A stretch of 64,000 nt of DNA from Buddleja alternifolia (lineage: Eukaryota > Streptophyta > Magnoliopsida > Lamiales > Scrophulariaceae): assembly GCA_019426215.1 (NCBI GenBank), contig CM033406.1, positions 201,001 to 265,000 on the forward strand. The letters are read 5' to 3'. Positions 46,003 to 58,424 of this stretch are shown here, piece by piece (position 1 is the stretch's first letter; each line of letters starts with the position of its first letter). Under the pieces are notes generated by a model. That model was not told the DNA's origin. It saw only the letters and a program-made list of their open reading frames with translations, and did no database searches. The position numbers were made by a program, and so were the translations under genes.

Positions 46003-46309
46003 TGATATCGCCAATAAATGATACGATATCATTTGATTAATCTTGAGTAATAAGCAATATAAATGAGGAATATTAAATAATAAGAGAAGAGAGAATATCC
46101 CAATTGCAAGAGAAATATTATATTGTGTATGTATTGTGTTTCTTATTTTACATGTACTAGAGCTATTTATGGCTTAAGGTTACTATTCATTATGGGTTTT
46201 GGGCTTTTCATATTCACTTGGGCCATCTTTAAATACAAATCTATTCTAAGCCCATGACTAACAACTAATAAAATATAGTTGACCCAATTCAATATTTAAT
46301 TCCCTATCA
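46003..46309 (-). repeat. 5' LTR of Tat element 2
   Basis: On the plus strand TGATATCGCC...TTCCCTATCA, 307 bp, matching 34880-35187. It lies next to the PBS and is followed at the far side by an AT microsatellite. Confidence 0.85.
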
Positions 46310-47463
46310 TATATATATATATATATCATCACCAAGATTCTTGAAAATCAAACTCACTCCCAACTTACGCCTATTTATCAAAGGGATGCTGCCTGCTGAT
46401 GATCATCAAAGGGCACACAGTCACGGCATAAACAAAGAGAAAAAAGGTGTGGGAAGAAAAAAGGAAAAGAATAACAGAAAAATCCCATATAAGTGTAGAC
46501 AAGGCAACTTTATAGCCAATTAAATGATGACAAGGGGAAATATTGTATTAATTAATTATCAATTTAAGTCTTTTAATTTATATTTTGAGATTTACCAAAT
46601 TTAATTCCAAAATTAAATGATTGATTTAATTGATATGTTGATAAGTGTTTTATTGGCAAATCAAATTACACCACATGTCAAATCATGGTGTTCCAGCCAA
46701 TCAAATCACGTCTTGCAGTTAAGAAGTAGTCGACTAATCAAACTGTGCCAAGGGGATATGTGAACAAATCAAATGATGTTTAAATCAATCAATATTTATC
46801 TCTTTAAATTAATATAGATATCATTATATATTAGCAATCAAATGGCTCCAAAGCAATTGATATTTATCTCTTAATAAATAAAAATATTGAAGAGATAATT
46901 ATCAAAGGTGTTTAAAGAATTTATGACTTCTCCATCCTAAACCTATAAATAGGGTCTGTGGGAGCTCATAATGAAAACACAAAAATTCAATTGAAGCTAG
47001 AGACGAGAAAAGAAGTTCTCCAAATTCTCCACAAGTTCTTCAAATTCAAGAAGACTTCCAGGCAAACTTCAAGGTGTTCCTAGCGAAATTCATCAAATTC
47101 TGGCGTTTGATCGGAGATTAAGATGTTAAACCTTCGCATAAACATTATAAGAGTCCAAATCAAGATGAAGGAAGATCAAAGCGATGAGCCGGCCTTGAAG
47201 CTTTCAACTTCCACATATCAAATTACAACGTTGATTTGAGATTAAGCTGTCGAGCCCTCACATTAACATTGTAAGCATTCAAATTCACATTGGAGAAGAT
47301 TAAAGAAGTGATTTGTACTCCAACATTCATATCATCATACTTCAAGGAAGAATCAAAAGATTAGATTAGAGATTGTGCTCCAGTTCTTTATTTTAATCAA
47401 TATAAATTCATTTATCACCATTTTTTGTGTTTTTGTTTGCAAATATAAAAATTTATTGCGTAC
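46310..47463 (+). mobile_element. Likely 5' LTR of a gag-only gypsy element
   Basis: AT-rich, no gene. CCTATAAATAGGGTCTGTGG at 46941-46960 looks like a TATA box and start region; the end is placed before a PBS-like GCACGCCCATTGGGAC at 47473-47488. The left border is not resolved (somewhere between 46320 and 46530). Confidence 0.45.
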
Positions 47464-47472
47464 AAATTTTTT

Positions 47473-47488
47473 GCACGCCCATTGGGAC
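47473..47488 (+). other. Primer-binding-site-like motif
   Basis: GCACGCCCATTGGGAC resembles the GCACGCCCAGTGGGAC type found after LTRs of several plant gypsy elements; one base differs. Confidence 0.5.
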
Positions 47489-47527
47489 ATTCTCTACCTC
47501 TCATCTCTTATTTTCATCAAGCATCAA

Positions 47528-48830
47528 ATGGATACTCAAGCCAAAACTTTGAAAGTGGTGGAATCCAAGCTGGCCATCTCAAGCTATTCAAATTCTATAT
47601 GCAATGGTGTTGATGCTACCACAAGAAGTATATCAATGAAGTTGCAAGCATCTTCAGGTGTGGCTCCCCTTGGGTTTGTTGAGAAGAGTCCATTTCATTA
47701 TGGTGGTGAAGCTGACGATGATAGAGACAAGTCTTCGACATTCTCCTCTCGATCAATATCAACTTACTCGAACGTTACTTATGTCATGATGACAAATGTT
47801 ACAACTCTGGAAGAGAAAATTGCAAATTTGGCCAAAGCTATTGAAAGGCTAACAAAGCATGTCGAAGAGCAAAACGCACAAATTGTAAAGTTAATGAACA
47901 AAGCAGACAATGTAGACGTTATCCGCAATGTGGGCAAACAAGTTGAAGCGCATGATGAAGCTAAGGCGTCAGATAATCAAAACCTAATTGAGAAGAAAAA
48001 ATCAATTGTCAAAGAGCTTCAAGTTTCATGCAATGGGATGATTCAAGTCAATAAATTGAAGGAGTTTATCATGGGGACTGTCCAGACAAGTATGATGGAA
48101 GATCCAAGGTGTCTCTAGCTTATGCTAAGCTATACACACAAAGGATAGACAATTTGAAGATGCCAACTGGCTATCAACCCCCCAAATTCCAGCAGTTTAA
48201 TGGCAAAGGAAATCCAAAGCAATATGTGGCATATTTTGTCTAGACATGCAATGATGCTGGAACTTATGGCGATCATCTGGTCAAGCAATTTTTCTGATCA
48301 CTGAAGGAAAATGCATTCGCATGGTACATTAATCTAGATGCTAGATCGATTGACAGCTGGAACAAATTGGAGAAAGAGTTCCTCAATCGCTTCTACAGCA
48401 CCCATTGCCCAGTGAGCATGATTGAGCTCACCAATTCTCACCAATGGAAGGATGAACTAGTCGTTGACTACATCAACCATTGGAGAAACTTAAGTCTTAA
48501 CTACAAAGGTAGACTATCGAACACCTCCGCCATTGAGATGTGCATTCAAGGGATGCATTGGGGTCTTCGATACATCCTTCAAGGGATTCAACCAAGGATG
48601 TTGAAGAATTGGCAACTCGAGTGCATTACATGGAACTAAGCATAGCTGCAAATAGAGTTGATGATGAGCCACATATCTAAGAAACTTTGAGACAGGAAGT
48701 CAACAAAGGGGGCACACCATTTTCAAATGTTTCCAGCGATGAGTCCATGGATGAAGATATTGATGACCTCATGGAAGAAACTGATGTTCAAATTCATCAT
48801 CACTGCTTTGATTAAAGAATATGCTAAGGA
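47528..48830 (+). pseudogene. Gypsy gag
   Basis: ATG 47528 starts MDTQAKTLKVVESKLAISSY, followed by a coiled coil (TTLEEKIANLAKAIERLTKH). A frameshift near 48095 leads to the gag core: PPKFQQFNGKGNPKQYVAYF, NDAGTYGDHLVKQF, EKEFLNRFYSTHCPVSMIEL and EMCIQGMHWGLRYILQGIQP. Stops at 48242-48244 and 48296-48298 and another frameshift near 48620 break it. No zinc knuckle, protease or pol follows; repeats begin at about 48835. An upstream extension of the frame to 47375 crosses the PBS and is not coding. Confidence 0.8.
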
Positions 48831-48834
48831 AAAT

Positions 48835-49300
48835 GCTCCTCGATAAGAGCCTATATTGTCAATAATGCTCTTTGATAAGAGCGTAAACTGTCAGCAATGC
48901 CCATTGATAAGAGCTTAAACTGTCAATTAGACTTTTTGAAATGAGTATAAACTTTCTATTATTCAAAGTCAATAAAGCTCCTTGACATGGGCATAAAAGG
49001 TCACGAAGTCAAATTAAATGAAGGCTTCCCCATAAGAGCATAAACGGTCAAATCAAGTTAAATTCTCCTTGGTACGAGTATAAACTGTCTACAAGTTAAA
49101 CAAAATAAGTTCAAATGAACTCCTTGAAATGAGTATAAACTTTCTACAAATCAGATTCAGCAATACTCCTTGACACGAGTATAAAATGTCTTGAAGCTAA
49201 ATAAAGCAAAGCACTCCTTGACAAGAGTATAAAATTGTCTACAAATCAAATTTAAAGTGAAGACACTTGTCAGTGTATAAAATGTCAACAAATAAATAAA
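48835..49300. repeat. Degenerate tandem array (CTCCTTGACACGAGTATAAA)
   Basis: About ten units of CTCCTTGACACGAGTATAAACTGTC-like sequence (first 20 bases as in the call), spaced 40-60 bp. It lies where pol should be or in the 3' UTR of the gag-only gypsy. Confidence 0.8.
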
Positions 49301-49610
49301 ATTGACTCAAGAAAGCTCTCTAAATTGTGTATGGTATAGCCCTTAAAAAATCATCTTTGAACTTTGTTTTGACTTGATCCCTTTCATTAGGGTACGTAGG
49401 AAACTTAGATTCCCTCTAAGCTCAGTCATACATCCAAATCAATCAAGTTTTTCATGCGAAGTAGTGTTACTCATTCAAAAGGAGTCATGAAATAAAGCAA
49501 GAAAAAAACAAGCAAAAAATTCATGAACATGAATATACTCGAAAGATTACAAAATGGAAACAAAATTCTATCAAGTAATCTCTAGGGTAATATTTATAAG
49601 ACGGGGGCAT
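49301..49610 (+). other. 3' end of gag-only gypsy, with polypurine-like tract
   Basis: No gene. GACGGGGGCATT at 49598-49609 is a polypurine-like tract; GGGTACGTAGGAAACTTAGA near 49390 is a word often found in gypsy 3' regions. The sequence after it does not clearly match the 5' LTR. Confidence 0.4.
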
Positions 49611-51578
49611 TTAAATCCCACAATGATATGGTTGACTTGCCAACGGAAGTCATTAAAGTACTTGTAAGTGGCATGTAAATCTCCCGACAAAAGCGGAAAC
49701 CGTCATTGTTGTACCTTCCTCCATATATTGCTTCACATATGTTGTCAAGGATGGTCAAGTGCTTCCTCGAAAAGTCCACACCGTAGATGTTTTTGCTCAT
49801 GTCTTCTTGGATCATACCTCTCCAAAAAAAGGATTCGTCACTTTGAGGCCTTGGCTTTAGAAATCGACTAGCAAGGAGAGCAACCGTCAATGTTTTACCT
49901 TCTTCTATGTGTTACTTTTTCATCATCAATGATGGTCAAATATGCCTATCGAAAGAATTGAGATGCTAGAACCTGCTAGAAGTTCAAATAAGACAAACAT
50001 GCAAAGCATTAAATGTAGCAATCAAATAATTTATGCGCTATAATAAGAATAAAATATATATATATATATATATAGCAATGTTTTGCTAGAGTAGCAGTGT
50101 TACCTAGAGATGCAATAAGCCAGGCTGATTTGGGCACCAGTTGATTCGAAACTTCATAACAAAGTGGACTTCGAAACGGCTGATGAAAGCATCGTGATAG
50201 GCTGATCCCAAATATGGAATAAATTCAATATCAGCAAATTTCGTTGTTGTTTGTTGGAACAGAATGCATTCCCAAAGAATCAATGAAGCTTGCATTTTAC
50301 GTGAGAAAAAGAGGAACCTTAAATTCTCAACCAACATTGCTCTCAAAATATGATGGAGAAGCGTGCCTCAATCTCTCTACCTCTCTGTTATGTGCTACAC
50401 GAATGTGGGAAAAAAAAAGCCCCGGATAAAGCCTTTATATAGATGGAGGATGCAAGGCTATAGAATTCAAATGGGTTTCAACCTTATTGATTCATATTAG
50501 AACAAAAATTATTAAATATCAATCTTCCCCCTTTGAAAGCCAATGGAATTGCAAGGCCATCTGCTAAGCTTCAATTTCAATAAGGATTAGTGATAGTGAT
50601 ATACGCCCGGTAAGCCATCTGTTGGCTTAATCACTGGAACATAAACACTATGACAGTCTTGCCTTTCACATCATATCAAATTTATCGGTATTGTCTTTAT
50701 CATAATTGCTTATATAATCTACATAAAGATCCCTTTAGATTACGAAGAGCTACGGAAGTGGTGTATGACTATGCAACACTCTCAAGGACTGTAATCCTTA
50801 AAACCCGTTCCAAGTCATAGAGACAATGAGATAAGGGATATCATAGTCTCGTCAAGACTTATCTGTATATATCATTCTCAAATGGGAGAGTGTCTTGTTT
50901 CCTAGACAATGACTTGCCGGGTCAGTGCATATATGGAATTGAACGACCCTGCAATGTCATTTCGTTGATTCTAGTCGAGCTAGAAGTCCTTCGGTTTTGT
51001 AGTGTGAGGTTAATCCTGACCGGAGATGTCACTGGAAGGGATACTACCCACTATACTTTGATATACGGCGCGCACTACAGGATAGTCATATGGCAATGTT
51101 TGTTCTATATAGTCTTGTAGTATAGCGGAACATGTGCCATTAGATATGGGATCCATCCGGGGCTAACAGCCTGGTATTTCTATGCTGTTGTGTAACTCTG
51201 AATGATCGAGGGGCTAACAGCCTGGTATTTCCTATGCTGTTGTGTAACTCTGAATGATCGATAAAAGCCTCCGGCCTGAGCGAAGTACTAGAAGTTAATT
51301 CTTTGTGAATTAATTAATTGGAATTAATTAATCGGAAAAAAAAATTAATTAAGTGGTCTTAATTAATAATAATCTTATAATTTAATATTGGAATATTAAA
51401 TTGAGAAGGACTAATTAATTAATTAGTGGTCTAATTAATTAATATATGAAAGAGAAAGAAATAATATGTAGCGCCCACCGACCGGGTCGCCCACCGACCG
51501 GGTGGCCCACCACACCACAACGCTAGCTCGATCCAGGAGATCGTTCTTTCTCGAGCCAGCGCTAAGCGTCCGAACTAT
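49611..51578. other. Unassigned repeats, probably LTR remnants
   Basis: No gene is supported. 49690-49770 and 49880-49950 are imperfect copies (CCGTCATTGTTGTACCTTC and CCGTCAATGTTTTACCTTC). A TA run is at 50050-50075. CCTTTATATAGATGG at 50431-50445 could be an LTR TATA box. A 51-bp duplication lies at 51159-51261, followed by ATTAATTAAT-rich DNA like that in copia LTRs. Confidence 0.4.
51159..51261. repeat. 51-bp tandem duplication
   Basis: GGGGCTAACAGCCTGGTATT ... TGAATGATCGA occurs at 51159-51209 and 51210-51261, differing by one inserted C. Confidence 0.9.
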
Positions 51579-51810
51579 CACTAGTACAGAAAATACCTGT
51601 TACAACGCACATTTTACTGCGGTTTATGGAAAACCGATGAACGGAGAGACTTATTACAGCGGTTTATAAGTGAACCGTTATAATGGATATTAACCGGGTA
51701 CCTATTACAGCAATTTTTTATCGAACCGCTGTAATAGTTCCAAACCTATTATAGCGGTTAGATAAAAAACCGCTATTATAAGTCTAACCGAAAAAAAAAT
51801 AATTTATATA
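51579..51810. mobile_element. CACTA end fragment
   Basis: CACTAGTACAGAAAATACCT and about 230 bp of subterminal repeats match 17105-17320 closely, then diverge at an A-run. The opposite end and TSD were not found, so it is a truncated copy or a strongly different member. Confidence 0.75.
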
Positions 51811-54230
51811 TACCAATACTTCATCTGCTGAAACTAAATTTTTTTTATTCCAATTAAACCAACAATACATCCTTCATTAGTCTTACACAATTTAACAACT
51901 CTATCAACCAAAGGTCTCTAAGAGAATACCTATACATACCCAATTATACATCCCAAAATATAACTCCTTCTAATAGCCACAAACCAATGCTTCCTTTACT
52001 TCTCATTTCTCCCCTTGTATCTAACATACTAAGCTCATCTGAAAAGGAAGAAAGTGGAAGGGGTGAGTCCGAATGACTCAGTGAGGTATAAACGGTTTGC
52101 TTTCCCTTTTGATCTTTGCAACAGGATTACAGTGGAAGATAATAAGAGAAACAAATATATGTAATAATGAGTAAATGAACAAGAAAAGATATGACAAGGG
52201 CGAACAATCAAGTATTATATGAAGGATGAACCAAAGGACAAACTCAAGTAGTTTAAAGCTCATGTCAAACGATTGTGCTCCGTCTCCCCACTGTCCCATA
52301 CTAGCAGGAGACTTCACACCTTTCTATGGATACCATATGGTTTCAAGTGTCGGGACTCTAGAGGTGACTCCTACGGGCTCAAGAGGTGGCTCTCGTATCG
52401 CGTACCACTTTGCCCCATATAGCACTTAGCTCCCTTCACTGATCTATAGGTGTCGGACTCTAGAGGTGGCCCCCACCGTGTAGCACTTTGCGCCGAAGCC
52501 TCAAGAGGTGGCTCCCACGGTGTAGCACTTAGCTCCCTTCACTCTGTCTTTAAGAGTCAAAGCTTTAAATCATGAAAAGGGAGACATCGCGGATGGATGC
52601 CGGACATCGGGACTCCAGAGGTGGCTCCCGCCGTGTAGCACTTTGCGCTGAAGCCTCAAGAGGTGGCTCCCTTGGAATAGCACTTAGCTCCCTTAGCCGA
52701 CGGAGTAGAGCCAATAAGTATAATGGTCTCAATGAGATGATGAAAGATACGAACTAGGTATTGGTACAAAAAGACATAAGGTAATTGACACCTATTAGAC
52801 CAAAGAACATTTTGAGTCGAGACATGTACTTTAGACGCGAAAGGAATCATCATCGAGGATAACAAGATATTGAATCGAATGAGATATTTAGTAATCAACA
52901 ATCGTCACGAACCGATCAAGAAGATATTGATAAGGCATTTGTTAACGGAACAAGGAAATTACAAGTAAGTAAAGCAATTAAAGTGTTTCAAGGAAAAGAG
53001 AAATCCTCTCAGTTACAGCCCGATGTCGTCGCCTCGTGTCTTATTCGAACCACGGATATATCCTGCTATACAAGCACACTATCATATTCCTGAACTATGA
53101 TACTTTAACCTAACCAAAACTCATACGTCACACTATATCTTTTGGTGGTTTAATTCAAACAAGCTTCAAGCTACTTATCGGCGCAGTTTCACTACAAAAC
53201 TTCTCACAAATTCTCAAAGTACGATTTTACTCTAATATTTTACAGAAACAGAAACATCATCTTTAGTAACATGTCATAAAAATTTTAGAATTAATTGACG
53301 TCGTTAAATTGGGTTTCGATCACCAAAACATGGCTGCATGAAAACATTTTTCCAGGACAGCAAGTCCTATTTCAAATATTATTATAAAATCCCATGTTTC
53401 TTGAAATACTACCAAATGTGGATTAAATATTCCTAACATATGTATATAGATACTGTAAAAGTTTCAGAGTAAAAACAAATTTCCAGGTTCACTAAATAAC
53501 TTCAAAACCGTAGCATTTGCCAATCCCGCCGAACAGAATAGCAGTTTTATTCAACGATTTTTAGAAACAACCACAGAACTCCAATATTTATGAAATTTTG
53601 TAGAGACGTTCAAAACATAATCAAGTTGTTTCAAAAAAATTCAACATAGTCTAATTCATACGTTTGGTCATGCAATTATAGCCATGAACATCAAAGGCAA
53701 AATTCAGAAAGCAATATTCATAACTTGTAGGTCATAATCTAACTTACCAAGTCAATAACCCAACAATAATTTCATCTCAAATTATAACTATAGACACTTA
53801 ATGTAGTTACCTATCATTGAGAGCGGTGAAAGAACCAAGTTCCAATTCAAAGCTAGCCAAAACTCTACTTGTAGCAGATTTAGACTCTGTGCAGATGCGT
53901 CTCGGTAAGATGGACTTTGTGATCAACTCCGTACTTCTGGGTAGAAACTAAAAGTATCATGATGTTCCTATAGCTCTTAGGAAGAGATGAAGACCGATAA
54001 CACTCAATTTGGATGTCATTTGTTCTTTCAAATTGAAACTATTCCAACACTGCACAATCTGCGTTCTCAGCGGTAAAGAAGGAATGGTTAATTTGTTTTC
54101 TTTGCAGGGGTTGGCTCTCATTTTTCATTGGGTTTTCTTTGCTCTGAAAATAAAGATATGCGTAGAGAGAATTTACAGGATTTATGCTTTATATTGCAGT
54201 ATAAACAAGATAAAAGAGGGCTTCAATTGA
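51811..54230. other. Unassigned non-coding DNA with repeats
   Basis: No gene. The stretch GTGAGTCCGAATGACTCAGTG at 52045 (first 20 bases typical of an LTR-linked repeat) precedes a degenerate array at 52340-52700. The rest (52700-54230) is AT-rich with no long frame and could be the remains of an LTR retroelement. Confidence 0.35.
52340..52700. repeat. Degenerate repeat (ACTCTAGAGGTGGCTCCCACCG)
   Basis: Six or seven units around AGAGGTGGCTCCCACCGTGT and AGCACTTAGCTCCCTTCA alternate across the interval, with two unit types interleaved. Confidence 0.75.
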
Positions 54231-54855
54231 AGAGGTGCATGTCATGCTAGGTGGCTAAAGGTATATAGTTATGAGGATGTGGAGGAATCCTATCAAACCA
54301 TGTAGCCCTTGGTAAAGCAGGAGGTGTAAGCTTTTAATCTGCTTCTTATCATCCAGCAATGTCTTTTTCTCAAAATTTACAATTTGGTCATTGTACCTTT
54401 TTAGTTTTACAATTTGACCACAAACGTTTTTGACATGTGCAGTTCAGTCCACTAGACTTGATATCCACCTTCCAATCCAGACATAAAACATATAATATAC
54501 TTAATATATGTCAACCAAAGATTGTTCCTTTTCCCTTATAATAATTTCACTTTGATCCTCAAAGTTTTGGAGAATCTTTTATTTGCCCCAAATCAAGAAA
54601 GCCTTTACCAAATAATTTTAATGCCGAAAAATATCCACAAGACTGAGTAGACCACATCTGTATCACCTAATTTACTTTAGTCTAAGAATACAATAAAATC
54701 GAATAAATCATGAAATCAAATTAACGAGAATTATATCTCTTACCTTAGCTTATAGAATTAGAAGCCGAGAATATAGGATGTTATATATATACACGTGTAT
54801 ACATGCATTGAGTGTGTGTGTGTGTGTGTGGAAAGATTTTATGTTGTCCACCAAG

Positions 54856-54886
<31 letters not shown>

Positions 54887-55667
54887 ATATATATATATTT
54901 ATATATAAAATATATATCTTATATATTTGGTAAGATATACTTAACTAGTTAGTTGACTAATTATATGAAAAGATCTTATAAATATTTATGGATAGACATT
55001 AGTATTTTTGGGAGGATCTCAAATATATGGAAATATCTAGTCGGTTAATTAATGGATCTATTAACTAAGTAAGAGAGTTTGAATAAAGAAGGAAAGAATA
55101 TTATAAATTAGCTAATTATTATATGCTTGGATGGTTGTTGTGAATAGTGTTTTTGAAGTCATGACGTGGCGGTCTATCATTGGTTAATACAATATTTTTT
55201 AGGTTTTTTTTAAGTGCTCCTATATTGTTGAAACGACGCCATCATTCGGTGATGGGGTTTGGTTGTTTACGCTCTGGGTGTATCGTGTTGTGGATGTGCG
55301 TGTATGCGTGCAAGTGTTTGCCAGTCCCCTGTTCATGTTTGCCATCCTTCATCCACGTGTCATATGAGTAGCCATCACCCCTGAGTCGAGCGCCACGTTA
55401 AGCTATACGGCCACCGACTGCTCCCAATTTTGTGGTCGGTCCGCGTTTGGCCATTCCCGTACCGAGTTGTTGTGGCCCTTTGCTTTTTGCCGGTTGCCTA
55501 TATGGCGCCCTTGTGCCACGTGTTCTGCGTGTCTTCACTGCCCAATCAGGTGCTTTTGCTTGTGCAAGTCACCATGCGTGGAACCACGCGCCACCTACTA
55601 TTGATCGGCTGCCTGATTATGTCCGCTAATGCCCTACCCCAAGCTCTTTCTCACTCCTTGGCCTGAC
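54231..55667. other. Unassigned intergenic DNA with microsatellites
   Basis: No gene is supported. (TG)n lies at 54812-54830, (CT)n at 54857-54870 and AT-rich runs around 54870-54920. From 55140 the composition rises to near 50 percent GC up to the copia fragment, with only short overlapping frames and no recognisable product. Confidence 0.4.
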
Positions 55668-56204
55668 CCGGGTGAATTGGGTCTAACTACTCTAATAAAA
55701 GACTTGACGTCATAGATGCATATTCAGCCTGATACTTCAGGTCAAAGGTTCACTTATACCAATTACGCATAATCAATTCTGTCATTGACAGTCACAGAGT
55801 GAGAAATCATGTGACAGAACCGATGCGAGTCGTGTTCGAGCATATCAGTTCCACTGATATACCTTTAGTCTTAAACTTCCACCATCACATGGTGTTCTAC
55901 TGGCACTCTGATGTCAGAGCTAAGATTGTACAAGTGTTCTAAGTCTTTATTTGTCCATTAAAGACTTCATATTACTTGGGAATGATTTTAAGTAATCAAG
56001 ATCAATCTCTCTAGTGTCAATCTTCCTATACCATAGGAAGCAGAGAGATTGCACTGAAAACATGGAAAAAATATTTACACTACTTATAGATGCAGATAAG
56101 ATTTAAGTGAAAACTAAACAATGTCTTTTATTATAAATAATAAATAAGTTTATTACAAGAAAGATGTCCTACCATTCTATCCTCTATGGCATCTATTGGA
56201 CTAG
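55668..56204 (-). mobile_element. copia family A, 3' LTR fragment (minus)
   Basis: Matches 57929-58424 (the family A 5' LTR on the same strand) throughout. On the minus strand it lacks the first about 18 bases of the LTR and directly follows the element's leader, so the coding region was deleted together with the LTR tip. The other end is cut at about 55668. Confidence 0.75.
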
Positions 56205-56690
56205 TTTTAATTTAAATCCAAATCACCAACCCATTGGCCCATTTGGAATTAATTAAATTAAGCCCAAACCAATTAATAAGTCAAAATTAAGTAATTTTCC
56301 AGTTGGGCTTAATTTAAATTATTCCAGATCATCATCCTTTGACCCACCAGTATAATTAAATTTACCCAAAACCCAACTACCAATTTTGACCCAAACCCAC
56401 ATCCCATTTTCAGACCCTGATCCAAGATCCGGTTCAGCGACAGGTCGTGTGGCCAGCGCGTGCCCAGCACGCGCGCAGTATTCTAGGCTTTCATACCCCG
56501 TTTTTCATCGTTTCTTGATTTTTTTCTCATATCATAAAAATACCCAAATTTATAATAAACATAAAAAATAAAAATCCAAGCTAAAACCATAAAAATGCAG
56601 ATTTAAGAATGCATAAATGCATGCTTCAAAAACACATAATATGCATATCAAAAATCACATAAACATGATCAAATATGCAAATCAGAGATT
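56205..56690 (-). mobile_element. copia family A leader (minus)
   Basis: The minus-strand sequence corresponds to the leader at 22433-22990 (words like GCCCAATTAAAT and GGTGATTTG). No coding. Confidence 0.7.
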
Positions 56691-56703
56691 AGCTCTAATA
56701 CCA
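56691..56703 (-). other. PBS of copia family A (minus), mutated
   Basis: The minus strand reads TGGTATTAGAGCT, two changes from the TGGTATCAGAGCC of the plus-strand copy. Confidence 0.8.
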
Positions 56704-58424
56704 CTGTTGGGTTTCGCAAAAAATAAATTGCGTAGTGGAAGTTTTTTAAATTCAATCCCAAAGTGAATTCTCGATTTGCATAATTGAATCGATTAATCGC
56801 TAAAACGAATAATTACTTCCCCGTTGAAGAGAAGTGGTTGGAGACTCAATTCTATCTTCAAAAATTCGAACCGTATAGTCATGAAGACTTCAAGGACACA
56901 TACAATCCAGTCTTCATGAATTCTTGATCCTTTCTTGAATTTTTAATCTGAACAACGAACGAACGTTGCCCCTAAATAATCACGCGGATTGATTTGACAA
57001 AAAATCCCTCCTTTTCTCTATGTGACCGACGACTAGTGTATTTAGAGAAAAGGAGGAGTTTTTTTTTCTTTTCTAGGAGAGTTATGAGATTGTCTGTGTC
57101 ATGTTTTAGGTCAAGAAATCTTTTTATTATCAGTTGACTTATTAACCAAGACAGACAAAAGAGTCCTCGTTAAGCATCCTAATGGATGCCCAACTTAACC
57201 CTAGGAGGTGTCCAAATGGACGCCCCTACCTAGGCCCGACACTTTCTCTTATTTTAATTAATTATCTATTTAATTAATAATTAATTATATCCAATTAATT
57301 AATTAATTAAATAAATAACCAAGTTAATTAGATAAATTAAATTATTGATTTATTTCTTTAAGAAATTATTTAATAATTAATCTTATCTTTATAATTAATC
57401 ATCTCATCCAATGAGAAATTAATTAATCATTTAACTTATCCAACAAATTAAATCTCCCAAAATAAAATAGAAAATTCTTTCATTTTACTTTATCAATCCT
57501 TTAGCACGACTCTTTAGGTTCGTTTCGTTTGGCAATGAGAGGAATAAAAAAGAAGTGGGTAACACCTAACCAGTCACATGGCCCACTTCGTAGCCCAAAC
57601 AAAATCGAATGATTGGATCATTTACAACTTTTCAATCGTAAATACTGTATAAGTATAAACGCTTTGTTCACGTGCCCCAGTAAATTGAGAGTCATGGTTA
57701 TGTTAAACGTACTGGACTTGACCGTATGTATTAATTACGAAATCATCGAGCTCGATTTAGTGCCTCGCACAATCGTCTCTTTTGCTTTGGCCAAAGATTT
57801 TGATCTCTATTATCTATAATCACATAGGATACTTTCTCATTCACTTATGAGAGACAAATCCCATATTAGTTATCATCTAAGACTACCACTTGTCCATCAA
57901 GCTACATTTCAAGGTCGACCCCACCAACAGGTGAATTGGGTCTAACTACTCTAGTGAAAGACTTGACGTCACAAGTGCATTTTTAGCCTCATACTTCAGG
58001 TTAAAGGTTCACTTATACCTATTACGCGTAATCAGTTCTGTCATTGACAGTCACAGAGTGAAAACTCATGTGACAGAACCGATGCAAGTCGTGTTTGAGC
58101 ATATCAGTCCCACTGATGTGCCTATAGTATTAAGCTCCCACCATCACATGGTGTTCAGCTGGCAATCCCATGTCAGAGCTAAGATTGTATAAGTATTCTA
58201 AGTTTTTATTTGTCCATTAAAGACTTCATATTTCTTGCGAATGATTTTAAGTAATCAAGATCAATCTCTCTAGTGCCAATCTTCCTATCCCATAAGAAGT
58301 AGAGAGATTGCACTGAAACATGGACAAAATGTTTTGCACTACTTATAGATGCAGATAAGATTTAAGTGAAAATTAATCATGCCTTTTATTATAAATAATA
58401 AATAAGTTTATTACAAGAAAGATG

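Larger units (their letters stand above)
34880..46309 (-). mobile_element. Tat/Retand-type gypsy element 2, near full length
   Basis: Two LTRs of about 308 bp in direct orientation (34880-35187, 46003-46309) enclose an 11-kb interior with PBS, gag, protease, RT, RNase H, a second RNase H and integrase on the minus strand, then an antisense ORF region and polypurine tract. The dual RNase H and antisense extra ORF fit the Tat lineage. The LTRs differ by about 5 percent by eye, so the insertion is not recent. Both flanks are AT microsatellite-like, which hides any target duplication. Stops and lost catalytic residues show it is dead. Confidence 0.85.

Noticed and set aside
49594..49890. A 98-residue minus-strand frame
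   Set aside because: No recognisable domain, and it spans an imperfect DNA duplication; considered chance.
55430..55666. Cys/Val-rich frames in two phases
   Set aside because: Overlapping equal-length frames in GC-richer DNA without motif or splice support.
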